This document shows positions 51,822-60,950 of a stretch of DNA of 64,000 bases, piece by piece. This DNA comes from Microbacterium sp. B35-30. Lineage in GTDB: Bacteria > Actinomycetota > Actinomycetes > Actinomycetales > Microbacteriaceae. The position numbers and the translations under genes were made by a program. The DNA lies in the NCBI RefSeq assembly GCF_010634855.1, contig NZ_MWLQ01000016.1:44668-108667 (forward strand), read 5' to 3'. The first letter of the stretch is position 1. Each line of letters begins with the position of its first letter. The notes beneath the pieces are model-generated. The model searched no databases, was not told the DNA's origin, and saw nothing but the letters and a program-made list of their open reading frames with translations.

Positions 51822-53264
51822 GTGCCCGCACGTCGCCCCAGAGTGGTCCCGGCACGGGCCCACGACGACCTGACCGAATCGCTCGCGCAGCTGCGGACGG
51901 AGCTCGACCTGCAGGCCGGCTTCCCGGCGGAGGTCGAGGCCGAAGCACAGCAGGCGGTGCGCAGCGTCCCGACCGAACCGGCGGCCGCGCAGCTCGACGA
52001 CCTGCGCGACATCGAGTTCCTCACGATCGACCCCGCGGGCTCCACGGATCTCGATCAGGCGCTGCACCTCGAGCGCACGGCGACGGGCGCGGTGCTCCAG
52101 TACGCCATCGCCGACCTGCCCGCCTTCGTGGCACCGGGTGGCGCCGTCGACGGCGAAGCGCGTCTGCGCGGGCAGACGCTGTACGCGGCCGACGGCCGGA
52201 TCCCGCTGCATCCCGTCGCCCTCAGCGAGGACGCGGCCTCGCTGCTGCCGGGGCGGGAGAGGCGTGCGTTCGTGTGGCGTTTCGTGCTCGACGATGGCGC
52301 ACGCCCGGTCGAGACCACCCTGCGCCGCGCGGTGATCCGCTCCCGCGCCCAGTGGACCTACGTGGATGCGCAGGCCGCCATCGACACCGGCACCGCGCCG
52401 GAAGCGCTGCGAGCGCTCGCGTGGTTCGGGCCGCTGCGCCGGGAACGCGAGGCGGAGCGCGGCGGTGTGAGCCTCAACGTTCCGCAAGCCCGCATCGTCG
52501 CCGACGATCACGGATACCGCCTCGAACGGGAGGCGCCGCTCGCCATCGAGGACTGGAACGCGCAGGCCTCCCTGCTGACGGGCATGGCGGCGGCAGAACT
52601 GATGCTCCGCGGTGGCGTCGGCATCCTCCGCACCATGCCCGCCGCTGAGCCCGATGACATCACCGCGTTCCGTGCACAGACGGTGGCGCTCGGCATCCCC
52701 TGGCCGGAAGACGTCTCGTACGGCGACTATCTGCGCTCACTCGACCGCGATCTGCCGGCGGCGCTGGCGATCCTGGATGCCGCTGCCGGGCTTTTCCGCG
52801 GCGCCGGCTACGTGGCCTTCGACGGCGACCCGCCTGCCGATCCTCTGCAGGCAGCGATCGGTGCGCCGTACGCGCACGCCACCGCTCCCCTGCGCCGACT
52901 GGTCGATCGCTGGTCGCTCGTCACGTGCGAAGCGCTGGCGAATGGGCGTGAGGTTCCGGAGTGGGTGCGCGAGACCCTCCCCACCCTTCCGAAGATCATG
53001 GCTCGTAGCGACGGCGTGGCGAACCGGCTGGATGCCGCCACGCTCGACAGGGTCGAGGCCGCGCTGCTCTCACGGCACGAAGGGCAGGTCTTCGAGGCGG
53101 TGGTGCTCGGCCGGCGCAACGACGGCGCTCGGGTGCAGCTGACCGATCCTCCGGTGACAGCGAAGGTGACCGGCCTCGACGCCGCCCCGGGCGAGACGGT
53201 GCACCTGCGTCTCACGCGCACCTCGATCGCGACCGGCACGATCGTGCTGGAGCCGACCGCCTAG
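51822..53264 (+). CDS. RNB-domain ribonuclease (RNase II/R family, short form)
   Basis: The 480-residue protein has the RNB catalytic domain from about residue 55. Its acidic metal site reads 'FLTIDPAGSTDLDQALHLER': the first three aspartates of RNase II are kept but the fourth (Asp210 in E. coli) is Gln. The later 'YAHATAPLRRLVDRW' and 'YAIADLPAFV' motifs are canonical. No N-terminal cold-shock domain is visible, and only a short C-terminal region (about 415-480) could form an S1-like fold. It probably degrades RNA 3' to 5', but the Gln and small size make activity less certain. Converges with benE. Confidence 0.85.
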   Translation: MPARRPRVVPARAHDDLTESLAQLRTELDLQAGFPAEVEAEAQQAVRSVPTEPAAAQLDDLRDIEFLTIDPAGSTDLDQALHLERTATGAVLQYAIADLPAFVAPGGAVDGEARLRGQTLYAADGRIPLHPVALSEDAASLLPGRERRAFVWRFVLDDGARPVETTLRRAVIRSRAQWTYVDAQAAIDTGTAPEALRALAWFGPLRREREAERGGVSLNVPQARIVADDHGYRLEREAPLAIEDWNAQASLLTGMAAAELMLRGGVGILRTMPAAEPDDITAFRAQTVALGIPWPEDVSYGDYLRSLDRDLPAALAILDAAAGLFRGAGYVAFDGDPPADPLQAAIGAPYAHATAPLRRLVDRWSLVTCEALANGREVPEWVRETLPTLPKIMARSDGVANRLDAATLDRVEAALLSRHEGQVFEAVVLGRRNDGARVQLTDPPVTAKVTGLDAAPGETVHLRLTRTSIATGTIVLEPTA

Positions 53265-53305
53265 CCTCGTGTCGCAACGCTGGGCGCCGGTGAACCGGTC
53301 GCTCG

Positions 53306-54502
53306 TCAGCGCGAGCGGCGACCCGCGTGGAGCACCTCGCGCACCACGAGCCCGGCCACGAGAGCCCAGAACGCCGCGCTGACACCCGCGATGGCGACCC
53401 CCGACGCCGCGACGAGGAACGTCACCACGGCGGGCAGCCGCTCCCCCGGGTCGTCGATCGCCTGCTGCACGGCCGACCCGAAGGCGCCGAACAGCGCGAT
53501 GCCGGCGACCGCCGGGATGACGGCCTCCGGAGCGACCACGACCAGCGCTACCAGCGCCGCCGACAGCCCGCCCAGCACGATGCCGGCGGCGCCGGTCGAC
53601 ACGCCGGCGATCCAGCGTCGCTTCGGATCGGGATCGGCGTCGGGCGCCGCGGCGAGCGCCGCGCTGATCGCCGCGAGGTTGATCGCGTGCCCGCCCGCCG
53701 TCGCGCCGATCGCGGTGCCGACGCCGGTGACGAGCATCGCCGGCCGCCACGGCACCTCGTAGCCGAAGCTGCGCATGATCGCGACGCCCGGCACGTTCTG
53801 CGACGCCATCGTCACCAGGAAGAGCGGCAGCGCGAGGCCGACGACGGCTCCGAAGGTGAGCGTGGGCGCCGTGAGCTCGAGCCGCGGCACGAAGAGCGCC
53901 GGGTCGATCGTCGCGCCCGTGACGGCGACATCCACCCCCACGACCACGGATGCCGCGACGAACGCGAGCGGCACGGCCCACCGGGGTGCGATCCGCACGA
54001 ACACCAGCCACGTCACCACGACCGGCACGACGCCCCACGGGTTGACCACGAGGCCCGTGACCGGCGCGAGGCAGAGCGGAAGCAGCACGCCCGCGAGCAT
54101 CGCCTGGGCGATGGAGGGCGGGATCCGGGCGATGAGCCGGCCGAGCTGCGGCCACAGCGCGGTCAGCAGGATGAGCGCCGCCGTCACCAGGAAGGCCCCG
54201 ACCGCCGCCGGCCATCCGCCCTCGACCGAGCCCGTCGCGGCGAGCACGGCGGCGCCGGGTGTGGACCAGGCGACCGTGATCGGCATCCGGTACCGCCAGG
54301 CGAGGAGGATGGCCGAGGTGCCCATGGTGAGGCACAGCACCAGCAGTCCGCTCGCCGCCTGGGCGCGCGTGGCGCCGACCGCGTCGAGCCCCGTCAGCAC
54401 GACCGCGAACGAGCTCGTGACACCGACCAGCGCCGTCACGATCCCCGCGACGATGGGGCGCGAGAGGGGCGCGACTGCCTCCGAAGGCGCGGCGGCGCTC
54501 AT
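53306..54502 (-). CDS. BenE-family benzoate/proton symporter
   Basis: The 398-residue protein has about 12 membrane helices and BenE signatures: 'VAWSTPGAAVLAATGSVEGG', 'PPSIAQAMLAGVLLPLCL', 'MASQNVPGVAIMRSFGYEVPW' and 'GGHAINLAAISAAL'. It should import benzoate or a related aromatic acid with protons, though many actinobacterial members have unproven substrates. No benzoate degradation genes are nearby. It starts with an ATGA overlap with the phosphoesterase upstream. Confidence 0.87.
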   Translation of the reverse strand: MSAAAPSEAVAPLSRPIVAGIVTALVGVTSSFAVVLTGLDAVGATRAQAASGLLVLCLTMGTSAILLAWRYRMPITVAWSTPGAAVLAATGSVEGGWPAAVGAFLVTAALILLTALWPQLGRLIARIPPSIAQAMLAGVLLPLCLAPVTGLVVNPWGVVPVVVTWLVFVRIAPRWAVPLAFVAASVVVGVDVAVTGATIDPALFVPRLELTAPTLTFGAVVGLALPLFLVTMASQNVPGVAIMRSFGYEVPWRPAMLVTGVGTAIGATAGGHAINLAAISAALAAAPDADPDPKRRWIAGVSTGAAGIVLGGLSAALVALVVVAPEAVIPAVAGIALFGAFGSAVQQAIDDPGERLPAVVTFLVAASGVAIAGVSAAFWALVAGLVVREVLHAGRRSR

Positions 54503-55245
54503 GCGTTCTGCCGACCGCGGTAGACGGCGGTCCGGAGCTCGACCTCCCAGACGTCGCGCGCGGGCATCCCGACCTCGTGCGCGACGGCGACCTCGGCGTC
54601 GACGTCGTACGGCACGCGCACGAAGCGCACCTCGAACGGCGCGGGCGCGGTCGCGCCGAGCACGCCCTCGAGGATCACGTAGCTCGGCGTCGGCTCGTCG
54701 AGCGGATTGCCGACGCTTCCGGTGTTGAAGAGCGTGCGGCCGTCGCGCGACTCGAGGTACGCATCGTGGACGTCGCCGTAGCCCACGACCGTCGGTGCCG
54801 GGCCGTCGCCCGTCATGGCCGTGGCGCGGAACATGCCGTCGAACTCTTCATCGGTGTGATGGAAGCGCACCCGCACATGCGGGCTCGCGGCCGACGCATG
54901 GAACAGCCGGATGCGGCGGCCGCTCATCACGAGGTCGTGGCTGAGCCCGAGACTGCCGAGCCACTGCCGCTGTGCGGCAGAGAGCTCGTCCCGCCACCAC
55001 CGCATCTCCTCCGGCTGGTCGTCCCCGACGGTGCCGATGAAGTCGTCCCAGTTGCCGCGGATGTTGACCTCGCACACCTCGCGCAGCCGGTCGCAGGCGG
55101 CCGCACCCCGCGGGCCCTTGCCGATGTTGTCGCCCAGATTGAAGATCCGACGGATGCCGTGTCCGGCGATGTCGTCGAGCACCGCCTCCAGCGCAGTCAG
55201 GTTGCCATGGACGTCGGAGATGACGGCGATCCGGTCGAGAGGCAC
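54499..55245 (-). CDS. Metallophosphoesterase (YfcE/MJ0936-like)
   Basis: The 248-residue protein has 'AVISDVHGNLTALEAVL' (DxHGN), 'FNLGDNIGKGPRGA' (GDxxxxGP), 'NIRGNWDDF' (GNxD) and 'VGYGDVHDAYLESRDGRTLFNTGSVGNP', the pattern of DUF2436/YfcE-like phosphodiesterases. The GH(T)H of the usual motif is replaced by GDVHDAY. Probable phosphodiester hydrolase of unknown substrate; cytoplasmic. GTG 55245 has CATGAT six bases upstream, a weak form of the leaderless pattern. Confidence 0.83.
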   Translation of the reverse strand: MPLDRIAVISDVHGNLTALEAVLDDIAGHGIRRIFNLGDNIGKGPRGAAACDRLREVCEVNIRGNWDDFIGTVGDDQPEEMRWWRDELSAAQRQWLGSLGLSHDLVMSGRRIRLFHASAASPHVRVRFHHTDEEFDGMFRATAMTGDGPAPTVVGYGDVHDAYLESRDGRTLFNTGSVGNPLDEPTPSYVILEGVLGATAPAPFEVRFVRVPYDVDAEVAVAHEVGMPARDVWEVELRTAVYRGRQNA

Positions 55246-55283
55246 CTTCGGATCATGCCACGGCTGGCGGAGCGAGAGCGGTG

Positions 55284-56165
55284 TCAGCGCTCGAACTCGG
55301 CGAGCGCGTCGGCGATCATGCGGTGGCCCTGCGCCTCGAACGCCTCGTCGCCCACCTGATGCGCCCAGCAGGCGGTGCCGATGGCTTCCCGCAATCTCAG
55401 CAGGAGCCAGTGAGACGGCCCGGAGGCGCGGTCGGACGGGCCGGAGCCGAGCTTCGGATCGCGGCCGTACCCCTCGAAGAACGCGGTCTCGCAGGTGGGA
55501 TTCTCACGCCATTCCTGCGCCGCGAGCCGCACGAAGTCCGTCGCGGCCGGGCGGAAGGCGAACCTGCCGAAGTCGATCACCCGCACCACGCCGCCGTCCA
55601 CGAGCCAGTTGCGGGGCTGCCAGTCCCCGTGCGTCGGAACGAGGTCGTCCTCGACCGGCGGCAGCGCGGCGAGCGCGTGACGCAGCCGTGCCTGCATTTC
55701 CGGCGCGATGGCGTCGGACGTGTCGAGCCAGCGCAAGGCGCGACGCGTGGCAGCGGCATCCGTTCCGTCCGACGGGCGGGAAGCCTGGTCGTGGAACCGC
55801 CGCAGGAGCTCTCCCGCGCGCCGGTGCACCCCCGGGTCCACTCCCGCAGGCGTCCGGTACGCGAGCACGCCGGGCAGCCAGTCGAGCACCAGCACACGTG
55901 CCGCGCGGTCGGCGTGCAGCAGAAGCGCCGCATGCCCGCCGTGCTGCCACGGTGAGACGAACCCGCCCTCATGAGCGTCGAGCTCGCGACCCATGTGGTG
56001 GTCGGCGTCGCCGGACGCCTTGACGATCAGCTCCCGCTCGGCGTGCCGCACCCGCAGCACGACTGTCTCCACCTGGTTCCAGCTGAGGTCGGCGACGACC
56101 TCGGCTCCCGGCAGCCACTCGTCGACCCGAACCCGCTGCACGGCCGAGAGCCGGCCGAAGCCCAT
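55284..56165 (-). CDS. Aminoglycoside phosphotransferase-family kinase
   Basis: The 293-residue protein has the APH/choline kinase fold: 'HGDWQPRNWLVDGG' (catalytic loop HGDxxxxN) and 'VRVIDFGRF' (metal-binding DFG-like). 'THGDWQPRN' is 100 residues before the end, as usual. Family members phosphorylate aminoglycosides, choline, homoserine, fructosamine and others, so the substrate is open and resistance should not be assumed. It is the last gene of the ispG unit, coupled by a TGATG overlap with ispG. Confidence 0.83.
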   Translation of the reverse strand: MGFGRLSAVQRVRVDEWLPGAEVVADLSWNQVETVVLRVRHAERELIVKASGDADHHMGRELDAHEGGFVSPWQHGGHAALLLHADRAARVLVLDWLPGVLAYRTPAGVDPGVHRRAGELLRRFHDQASRPSDGTDAAATRRALRWLDTSDAIAPEMQARLRHALAALPPVEDDLVPTHGDWQPRNWLVDGGVVRVIDFGRFAFRPAATDFVRLAAQEWRENPTCETAFFEGYGRDPKLGSGPSDRASGPSHWLLLRLREAIGTACWAHQVGDEAFEAQGHRMIADALAEFER

Positions 56166-57316
56166 CAGGACGTGACGACCTGCGCTGTGCCGACTGCCGC
56201 GTCAGGGCCCATCTCGGCGGCGAGGCGGTTCGCCTCCTCGATGAGGGTGGCGACGATGTCGGCCTCGGGGACGGTCTTGATGACCTGCCCCTTCACGAAG
56301 ATCTGCCCCTTGCCGTTGCCGGAGGCGACACCGAGGTCGGCCTCGCGGGCCTCGCCCGGCCCGTTGACGACGCAGCCCATGACGGCCACGCGCAGCGGCA
56401 CGGTCATGTCCTTGAGGCCCTCGGTGACGTTGTCTGCCAGCGTGTAGACGTCCACCTGGGCACGGCCGCACGACGGGCACGACACGATCTCGAGCTTGCG
56501 CTCGCGCAGGTTGAGGGACTGCAGGATCTGGTGGCCGACCTTGACCTCTTCGGCGGGTGGCGCCGACAGCGAGACGCGGATCGTGTCGCCGATGCCCTCG
56601 GCGAGCAGGATGCCGAACGCCGTCGCGGACTTGATCGTGCCCTGGAACGCGGGGCCGGCCTCGGTCACGCCGAGGTGGAGCGGCCAGTCGCCCCGCTCGG
56701 CGAGCAGGCGGTAGGCCTTCACCATGACGATCGGGTCGTTGTGCTTGACCGAGATCTTGAAGTCGTGGAAGTCGTGCTCCTCGAAGAGGGATGCCTCCCA
56801 CACGGCGCTCTCGACGAGCGCCTCGGGAGTCGCCTTGCCGTACTTCTCGAGCAGGCGCCGGTCGAGCGAACCGGCGTTGACGCCGATGCGCAGCGAGACC
56901 CCGGCGGCCTTCGCCGCGGCGGCGATCGCGCCGACCTGATCGTCGAACTTGCGGATGTTGCCCGGGTTCACGCGCACCGCGCCGCAGCCGGCGTCGATGG
57001 CCTGGAACACGTACTTGGGCTGGAAGTGGATGTCGGCGATCACCGGGATCTGGCTCTTCGCCGCGATGATGTGCAGCACATCGGCGTCGTCCTGCGACGG
57101 CACCGCCACGCGCACGATCTCGCAGCCCGAGGCGGTGAGCTCGGCGATCTGCTGGAGCGTCGCGTTGATGTTGGTCGTCGGCGTCGTCGTCATGGACTGC
57201 ACGCTCACGGGGGCGTCGCCGCCCACCAGCACCTTGCCCACCTTGATCTGGCGGGTCTTGCGACGGGGGGCGAGCGTTTCGGGGACCTTGGGCATCCCGA
57301 GATTGACGGCTGGCAC
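56165..57316 (-). CDS. ispG: 4-hydroxy-3-methylbut-2-enyl-diphosphate synthase
   Basis: The 383-residue enzyme of the MEP isoprenoid pathway converts cyclic ME-2,4-cPP to HMBPP with a [4Fe-4S] cluster. The cluster ligands are in '[14 protein letters not shown]' (CxxC) and '[11 protein letters not shown]', and the TIM barrel has '[11 protein letters not shown]' and '[19 protein letters not shown]'. GTG 57316 has TAGGCT exactly six bases upstream. In relatives ispG follows dxr and rseP; here rseP is 3.7 kb away, beyond ltrA and trpE(G) on the other strand. Confidence 0.95.
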   Translation of the reverse strand: MPAVNLGMPKVPETLAPRRKTRQIKVGKVLVGGDAPVSVQSMTTTPTTNINATLQQIAELTASGCEIVRVAVPSQDDADVLHIIAAKSQIPVIADIHFQPKYVFQAIDAGCGAVRVNPGNIRKFDDQVGAIAAAAKAAGVSLRIGVNAGSLDRRLLEKYGKATPEALVESAVWEASLFEEHDFHDFKISVKHNDPIVMVKAYRLLAERGDWPLHLGVTEAGPAFQGTIKSATAFGILLAEGIGDTIRVSLSAPPAEEVKVGHQILQSLNLRERKLEIVSCPSCGRAQVDVYTLADNVTEGLKDMTVPLRVAVMGCVVNGPGEAREADLGVASGNGKGQIFVKGQVIKTVPEADIVATLIEEANRLAAEMGPDAAVGTAQVVTS

Positions 57317-57322
57317 GCCCCC

Positions 57323-57328
57323 AGCCTA
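57323..57328 (-). promoter_or_regulatory. -10 element of a leaderless promoter for ispG
   Basis: TAGGCT on the minus strand, six bases before GTG 57316. Confidence 0.55.
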
Positions 57329-57442
57329 CGCGGCACGGAGCCCGCGGGGCCCGGCGTCGCCGGGGAGGAGCCTGCCGAAGTGCTGAGCGGATGCCGCGAC
57401 CGATGAGACCCGCTCGCGTGCCGGCGCGTCGCGCAGACGGTG

Positions 57443-57448
57443 TATCTT
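57443..57448 (+). promoter_or_regulatory. -10 element of a leaderless promoter for ltrA
   Basis: TATCTT, six bases, then ATG 57455. Confidence 0.5.
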
Positions 57449-57454
57449 CCCGCC

Positions 57455-58690
57455 ATGAGCCTGAGCCACCACCTCGGACGCATGACCGGCAGGGACCCGA
57501 ACGAGGCCCATCGGGCAGCGACCCCGCTGGAGCTGCTGTTCGACCTGACCTTCGTCGTCGCCTTCAGCCAGATCTCGTCGCAGATGGCCCACTACCTGGA
57601 GCTCGGCCACGTCTCCTCGGCCCTCATCGGGTTCGCCTTCGCGACGTTCGCCGTCACCTGGGCGTGGATCAACTACTCGTGGCTGGCGTCGGCGTACGAC
57701 ACCGACGACGCCTACTTCCGCGTCTCGACGCTGGTCGTGATGGTGGGCGTGCTGATCGTGGCGCTCGGCGTGCCGGACGTGTTCCACTCCATCGACGACG
57801 GCGACTATCTGAACAACACCGTCATGGTGGTCGGGTACGTCGTCATGCGCGTCGCGACCATCGCGCTCTGGATCCGCGCCGCCGTGCAGGACGAGAAGCG
57901 GCGCAAGACCTGCATGGCGTACATCGTGAACGTCTCCATCGCTCAGCTGGGCTGGATCGTCCTGATCTTCCTCAATCTGCCCGTCGGCACGACGTTGGTG
58001 TTCACCACGCTGCTCATGCTGTTCGAACTCGCGGGACCGCTGTTCGCCGAGAAGCGATTCGGACCGACGCCCTGGCATGCCCACCACATCGCCGAGCGCT
58101 ACGGACTCCTCGTCATCATCACCCTGGGCGAGGTCATCCTCGGCACCATCCTCGCGATCTCCGCGGTCGTGCAGGACGACGTCTGGTCGCTGGAGGCCGC
58201 CCTCATCGCGTTCGCCGGGACCGCGCTGGCGTTCGGCATGTGGTGGAGCTATTTCGTCATCCCGTTCGGCGAGGTGCTCGCGCATCATCGCTGGCGCGGG
58301 TTCCCGTGGGGCTACCTGCACCTCTTCGTCTTCGGATCGCTGATCGCCGTGGGCGCCGGGCTCCACGTCGCCGCGAACGTCATCTCGCACCACGCGCACG
58401 TCGATGAGACGTTCGCCGTGCTGAGCATCGCGATCCCGGTGCTCGTCTACGAGACCTTCCTGTTCGGCATCTACGCGCTGACCGTCATGCAGTTCGACCC
58501 GTTCCACATCTGGCTCTACGTGGGCTCGGTCGCGTTCCTCGCCGCGAGTGTCGTGGCCGTCGTGGCCGGCGCGTCGCTCGGCGTGGCGCTGCTGCTCATC
58601 GCGTGCGCGCCCGCCGTGGTGGTGGTCGGCTACGAGACCGTCGGCTGGCGTCACGGAGCCGAGATCCTGGAGCGCGCGCGACAGACGTAA
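57455..58690 (+). CDS. Low-temperature requirement protein A family (LtrA)
   Basis: The 411-residue protein has about 12 membrane helices and the LtrA signatures 'TPLELLFDLTFVVAFSQIS' and 'HIAERYGLLVIITLGEVILG'. LtrA was named for cold growth in Listeria; its transport or chaperone role is unknown. The ATG at 57455 is set by homology and by TATCTT six bases upstream. It stands between the trp leader region and ispG, facing the leader gene direction. Confidence 0.88.
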   Translation: MSLSHHLGRMTGRDPNEAHRAATPLELLFDLTFVVAFSQISSQMAHYLELGHVSSALIGFAFATFAVTWAWINYSWLASAYDTDDAYFRVSTLVVMVGVLIVALGVPDVFHSIDDGDYLNNTVMVVGYVVMRVATIALWIRAAVQDEKRRKTCMAYIVNVSIAQLGWIVLIFLNLPVGTTLVFTTLLMLFELAGPLFAEKRFGPTPWHAHHIAERYGLLVIITLGEVILGTILAISAVVQDDVWSLEAALIAFAGTALAFGMWWSYFVIPFGEVLAHHRWRGFPWGYLHLFVFGSLIAVGAGLHVAANVISHHAHVDETFAVLSIAIPVLVYETFLFGIYALTVMQFDPFHIWLYVGSVAFLAASVVAVVAGASLGVALLLIACAPAVVVVGYETVGWRHGAEILERARQT

Positions 58691-58730
58691 CCTCGACGGC
58701 GGCGGCCGACGGGGGCCAGGAGCGGTGTGG

Positions 58731-58736
58731 TAGGTT
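58731..58736 (+). promoter_or_regulatory. -10 element of the trp leader promoter (leaderless)
   Basis: TAGGTT, six bases, then ATG 58743. No clear -35. Transcription would begin at or next to the leader ATG. Confidence 0.55.
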
Positions 58737-58742
58737 CGGCGC

Positions 58743-58781
58743 ATGTCCGCACGCCTCACCACCTGGTGGCTCACCGCATAG
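58743..58781 (+). CDS. trp leader peptide (12 residues, Trp-Trp)
   Basis: The ORF encodes MSARLTTWWLTA and stops with TAG at 58779. Two adjacent Trp codons (58764-58769) make it a classical leader for ribosome-mediated attenuation, lying 89 bases before the anthranilate synthase gene. It is too short for automatic gene calls. Low charged tRNA-Trp would stall the ribosome on it. Confidence 0.85.
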   Translation: MSARLTTWWLTA

Positions 58782-58823
58782 GCGGTGGGTTTCGCGCGAC
58801 CCAGACCGCCCTCGGGGCGGTCT
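58773..58823 (+). promoter_or_regulatory. trp attenuator with alternative hairpins
   Basis: Region 1 (ACCGC, 58773-58777) can pair with region 2 (GCGGT, 58782-58786). Region 2 extended (GGCGGTGGGT, 58781-58790) can instead pair with region 3 (58799-58810, two-base bulge), forming an antiterminator. Region 3 (AGACCGCC, 58803-58810) also pairs with region 4 (58816-58823) in the terminator. Stalling at the Trp codons would free region 2, favour 2:3 and allow readthrough; full translation covers region 2 and favours the terminator. Confidence 0.8.
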
Positions 58824-58830
58824 TCTTCTT
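58803..58830 (+). terminator. Attenuator terminator of trpE(G)
   Basis: An 8-base perfect stem (AGACCGCC, 58803-58810, with GGCGGTCT, 58816-58823) has a 5-base loop and a following TCTTCTT pyrimidine-rich stretch. Confidence 0.75.
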
Positions 58831-58869
58831 CGTAAGGGATGCCTCCCCCACGACGAAAGAACCACAGCC

Positions 58870-60882
58870 ATGACCGGGCCCGCCCACCCCTCGCTCCGCG
58901 AGATCGCCGACCGCGGCATACCCTTCGCCCTCATCGCCCGTGATGCTGCGACCGTCGAGCTGCTCACGGGAGACGTCGTCGACGTCGACCTGCTGTCCGA
59001 CATCCCGCTCACCGATGACTCGGGAGCACCGCGAGAGGTGCTGGCCCTGGTGCCGTTCCGACAAGTCCGCGAGCGCGGGTTCGAGTGCCACGACGACGGA
59101 GCACCGCTGCGCTGCCTCATCGTCCGCGAGCGGACAGCGCTCCCCCGCGACGAAGCTCTCGCGCAGCTGCCCACCGAGCCGGTCGCGCTGCAGGACGCGG
59201 GCTTCGACATCGCCGACGAGGAGTACGCCGACATCGTGCGGCGGGTGATCGCCGACGAGATCGGGCGCGGCGAGGGCGCCAACTTCGTCATCCGCCGCGA
59301 CTTCACCGCGGGCGTGTCGACGGACGCCGCCACCGCCGCCCTCACGTGGTTCCGGGCTCTCCTCGAGCACGAGCGCGGCGCCTACTGGACCTTCGCGGTC
59401 GTCACGCCGGGCCACGTGGCCGTCGGCGCGAGCCCCGAGGCGCACGTCAGCGCCCGTGACGGCGTCGTCACCATGAACCCGATCTCGGGGACGTTCCGCC
59501 ACCCCGCCGGGGGCGCGACCGCCGAGACGCTCACCGAGTTCCTCCGCTCCACGAAGGAGACCGAGGAGCTGTTCATGGTCGTCGACGAGGAGCTCAAGAT
59601 GATGAGCGCCGTCTGCTCCGACGGCGGCCGCATCACGGGCCCGCACCTTAAGGAGATGTCGCGGCTCACCCACACCGAGTACGTCCTGCGGGGACGCAGC
59701 CGGCTGGATCCGCGCGACATCCTCCGCGAGACGATGTTCGCGCCGACCGTGACCGGCTCACCCATGCAGAATGCGTGCACGGTCATCAGCCGGCACGAGA
59801 CGACGCCCCGCGGCTACTACTCCGGCGTGGCGGCGCTGTTCACCCCCCGCCTGACCCTCGCGGCCGACGAGGCGACGCACGACCTCGACGCCCCGATCCT
59901 GATCCGCACCGCGTACCTTCAGGACGGCCGCCTGCGCGTCCCGGTCGGTGCGACGCTCGTCCGCCACTCCGACCCCTACGGCGAGGTCGGTGAGACGCAC
60001 GGGAAGGCGGCCGGAGTGCTCGGCGCGATCGGCGCTGTGCCCCGTGACGCCGCAGCAGAAGCCGCCGTCGCCGCGCCGGCGAAGGGCACCGTGGCGAATG
60101 GCACCGTGGCGAATGGCACCGTGGCGAACCTTGCGGTGGCGGACGTCGCAGCGGCACACGTCATCGACGAGGACGCCCCCGCCCCCGCCCCGCGCCGGCT
60201 CGCCGACGACCCGGCGATCGCCGAGCTGCTGGCCTCGCGCAACGGGCGCCTCGCCGAGTTCTGGCTGAACCCGCAGGGCGCCGATGGTCCCGCGCCGTTC
60301 GCGGGCCGGTCGGCACTCGTCGTGGACGCCGAGGATCGCTTCACCACGATGCTCGCGCATCAGCTCCGCCATCTCGGACTCGAGGTCGAGATCGCGCCGT
60401 GGGACGCGGTCACCGACGCCCAGGTCGATGGGGCCGAGCTGCTGGTCTCCGGGCCGGGGCCGGGCGACCCGCGTGACGCGTCGAGCCCCCGCATCCGCCG
60501 CATGCGCGAGGTCGTCGCGCGACGACGCGAGGCCGGCCGGCCGCTCCTCGCGGTGTGCCTCAGCCACCAGATCCTCGCCGACACGTTCGGGATCGGTCTG
60601 GCACCGCTCGACGCGCCGCACCAGGGACTTCAGAAATCCGTCGACGTGTTCGGGATGCCCGCATCCATCGGCTTCTACAACACCTTCACAGCCCGCGTGC
60701 CCGCCGGCACCACGCGCGCGGGCGAGGCGGAGATCGCGGCCGACGCCGCGGGCGATGTCTACGCGCTGCGCGGTCCGGGCTTCGCGTCGGTGCAGGGGCA
60801 CCTCGAGTCGATCCTGTCGCGCGACGGCATGACGACGCTGCAGCGCCTGGTCGCCCAGGCCCTCACGCCCGTCACCGCCTGA
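58870..60882 (+). CDS. Fused anthranilate synthase, PhzE-like TrpE(G)
   Basis: The 670-residue protein joins a chorismate-binding component I domain (about 30-405; 'TMNPISGTFRHP', 'RGYYSGVAALF') to a class I glutamine amidotransferase domain (about 480-660) with nucleophile Cys563 in AVCLSHQIL. The CLSHQ form (not CLGHQ) marks the PhzE type. In phenazine clusters such enzymes make 2-amino-2-deoxyisochorismate, but the upstream trp attenuator argues for anthranilate synthesis for tryptophan. The inter-domain linker holds a 15-base tandem repeat (60085-60129). ATG 58870 lacks a strong Shine-Dalgarno (ACCACAGCC). Confidence 0.87.
   Translation: MTGPAHPSLREIADRGIPFALIARDAATVELLTGDVVDVDLLSDIPLTDDSGAPREVLALVPFRQVRERGFECHDDGAPLRCLIVRERTALPRDEALAQLPTEPVALQDAGFDIADEEYADIVRRVIADEIGRGEGANFVIRRDFTAGVSTDAATAALTWFRALLEHERGAYWTFAVVTPGHVAVGASPEAHVSARDGVVTMNPISGTFRHPAGGATAETLTEFLRSTKETEELFMVVDEELKMMSAVCSDGGRITGPHLKEMSRLTHTEYVLRGRSRLDPRDILRETMFAPTVTGSPMQNACTVISRHETTPRGYYSGVAALFTPRLTLAADEATHDLDAPILIRTAYLQDGRLRVPVGATLVRHSDPYGEVGETHGKAAGVLGAIGAVPRDAAAEAAVAAPAKGTVANGTVANGTVANLAVADVAAAHVIDEDAPAPAPRRLADDPAIAELLASRNGRLAEFWLNPQGADGPAPFAGRSALVVDAEDRFTTMLAHQLRHLGLEVEIAPWDAVTDAQVDGAELLVSGPGPGDPRDASSPRIRRMREVVARRREAGRPLLAVCLSHQILADTFGIGLAPLDAPHQGLQKSVDVFGMPASIGFYNTFTARVPAGTTRAGEAEIAADAAGDVYALRGPGFASVQGHLESILSRDGMTTLQRLVAQALTPVTA
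60085..60129 (+). repeat. 15-base tandem repeat x3 in the trpE(G) linker
   Basis: GGCACCGTGGCGAAT is repeated three times head to tail (last base differs), encoding GTVAN three times in the inter-domain linker. A slippage-prone coding repeat. Confidence 0.9.
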
Positions 60883-60950
60883 GCCGGGGCATCCGCCGCT
60901 CCACGGCATCCGTCCGCCCGCGGGAGCCCCCCTCCCCGCGGTGCCGTGCG

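Noticed and set aside
55284..56165. Aminoglycoside resistance gene
   Set aside because: The fold is APH-like, but the family covers many metabolic kinases and the gene is coupled to ispG; resistance is not supported.
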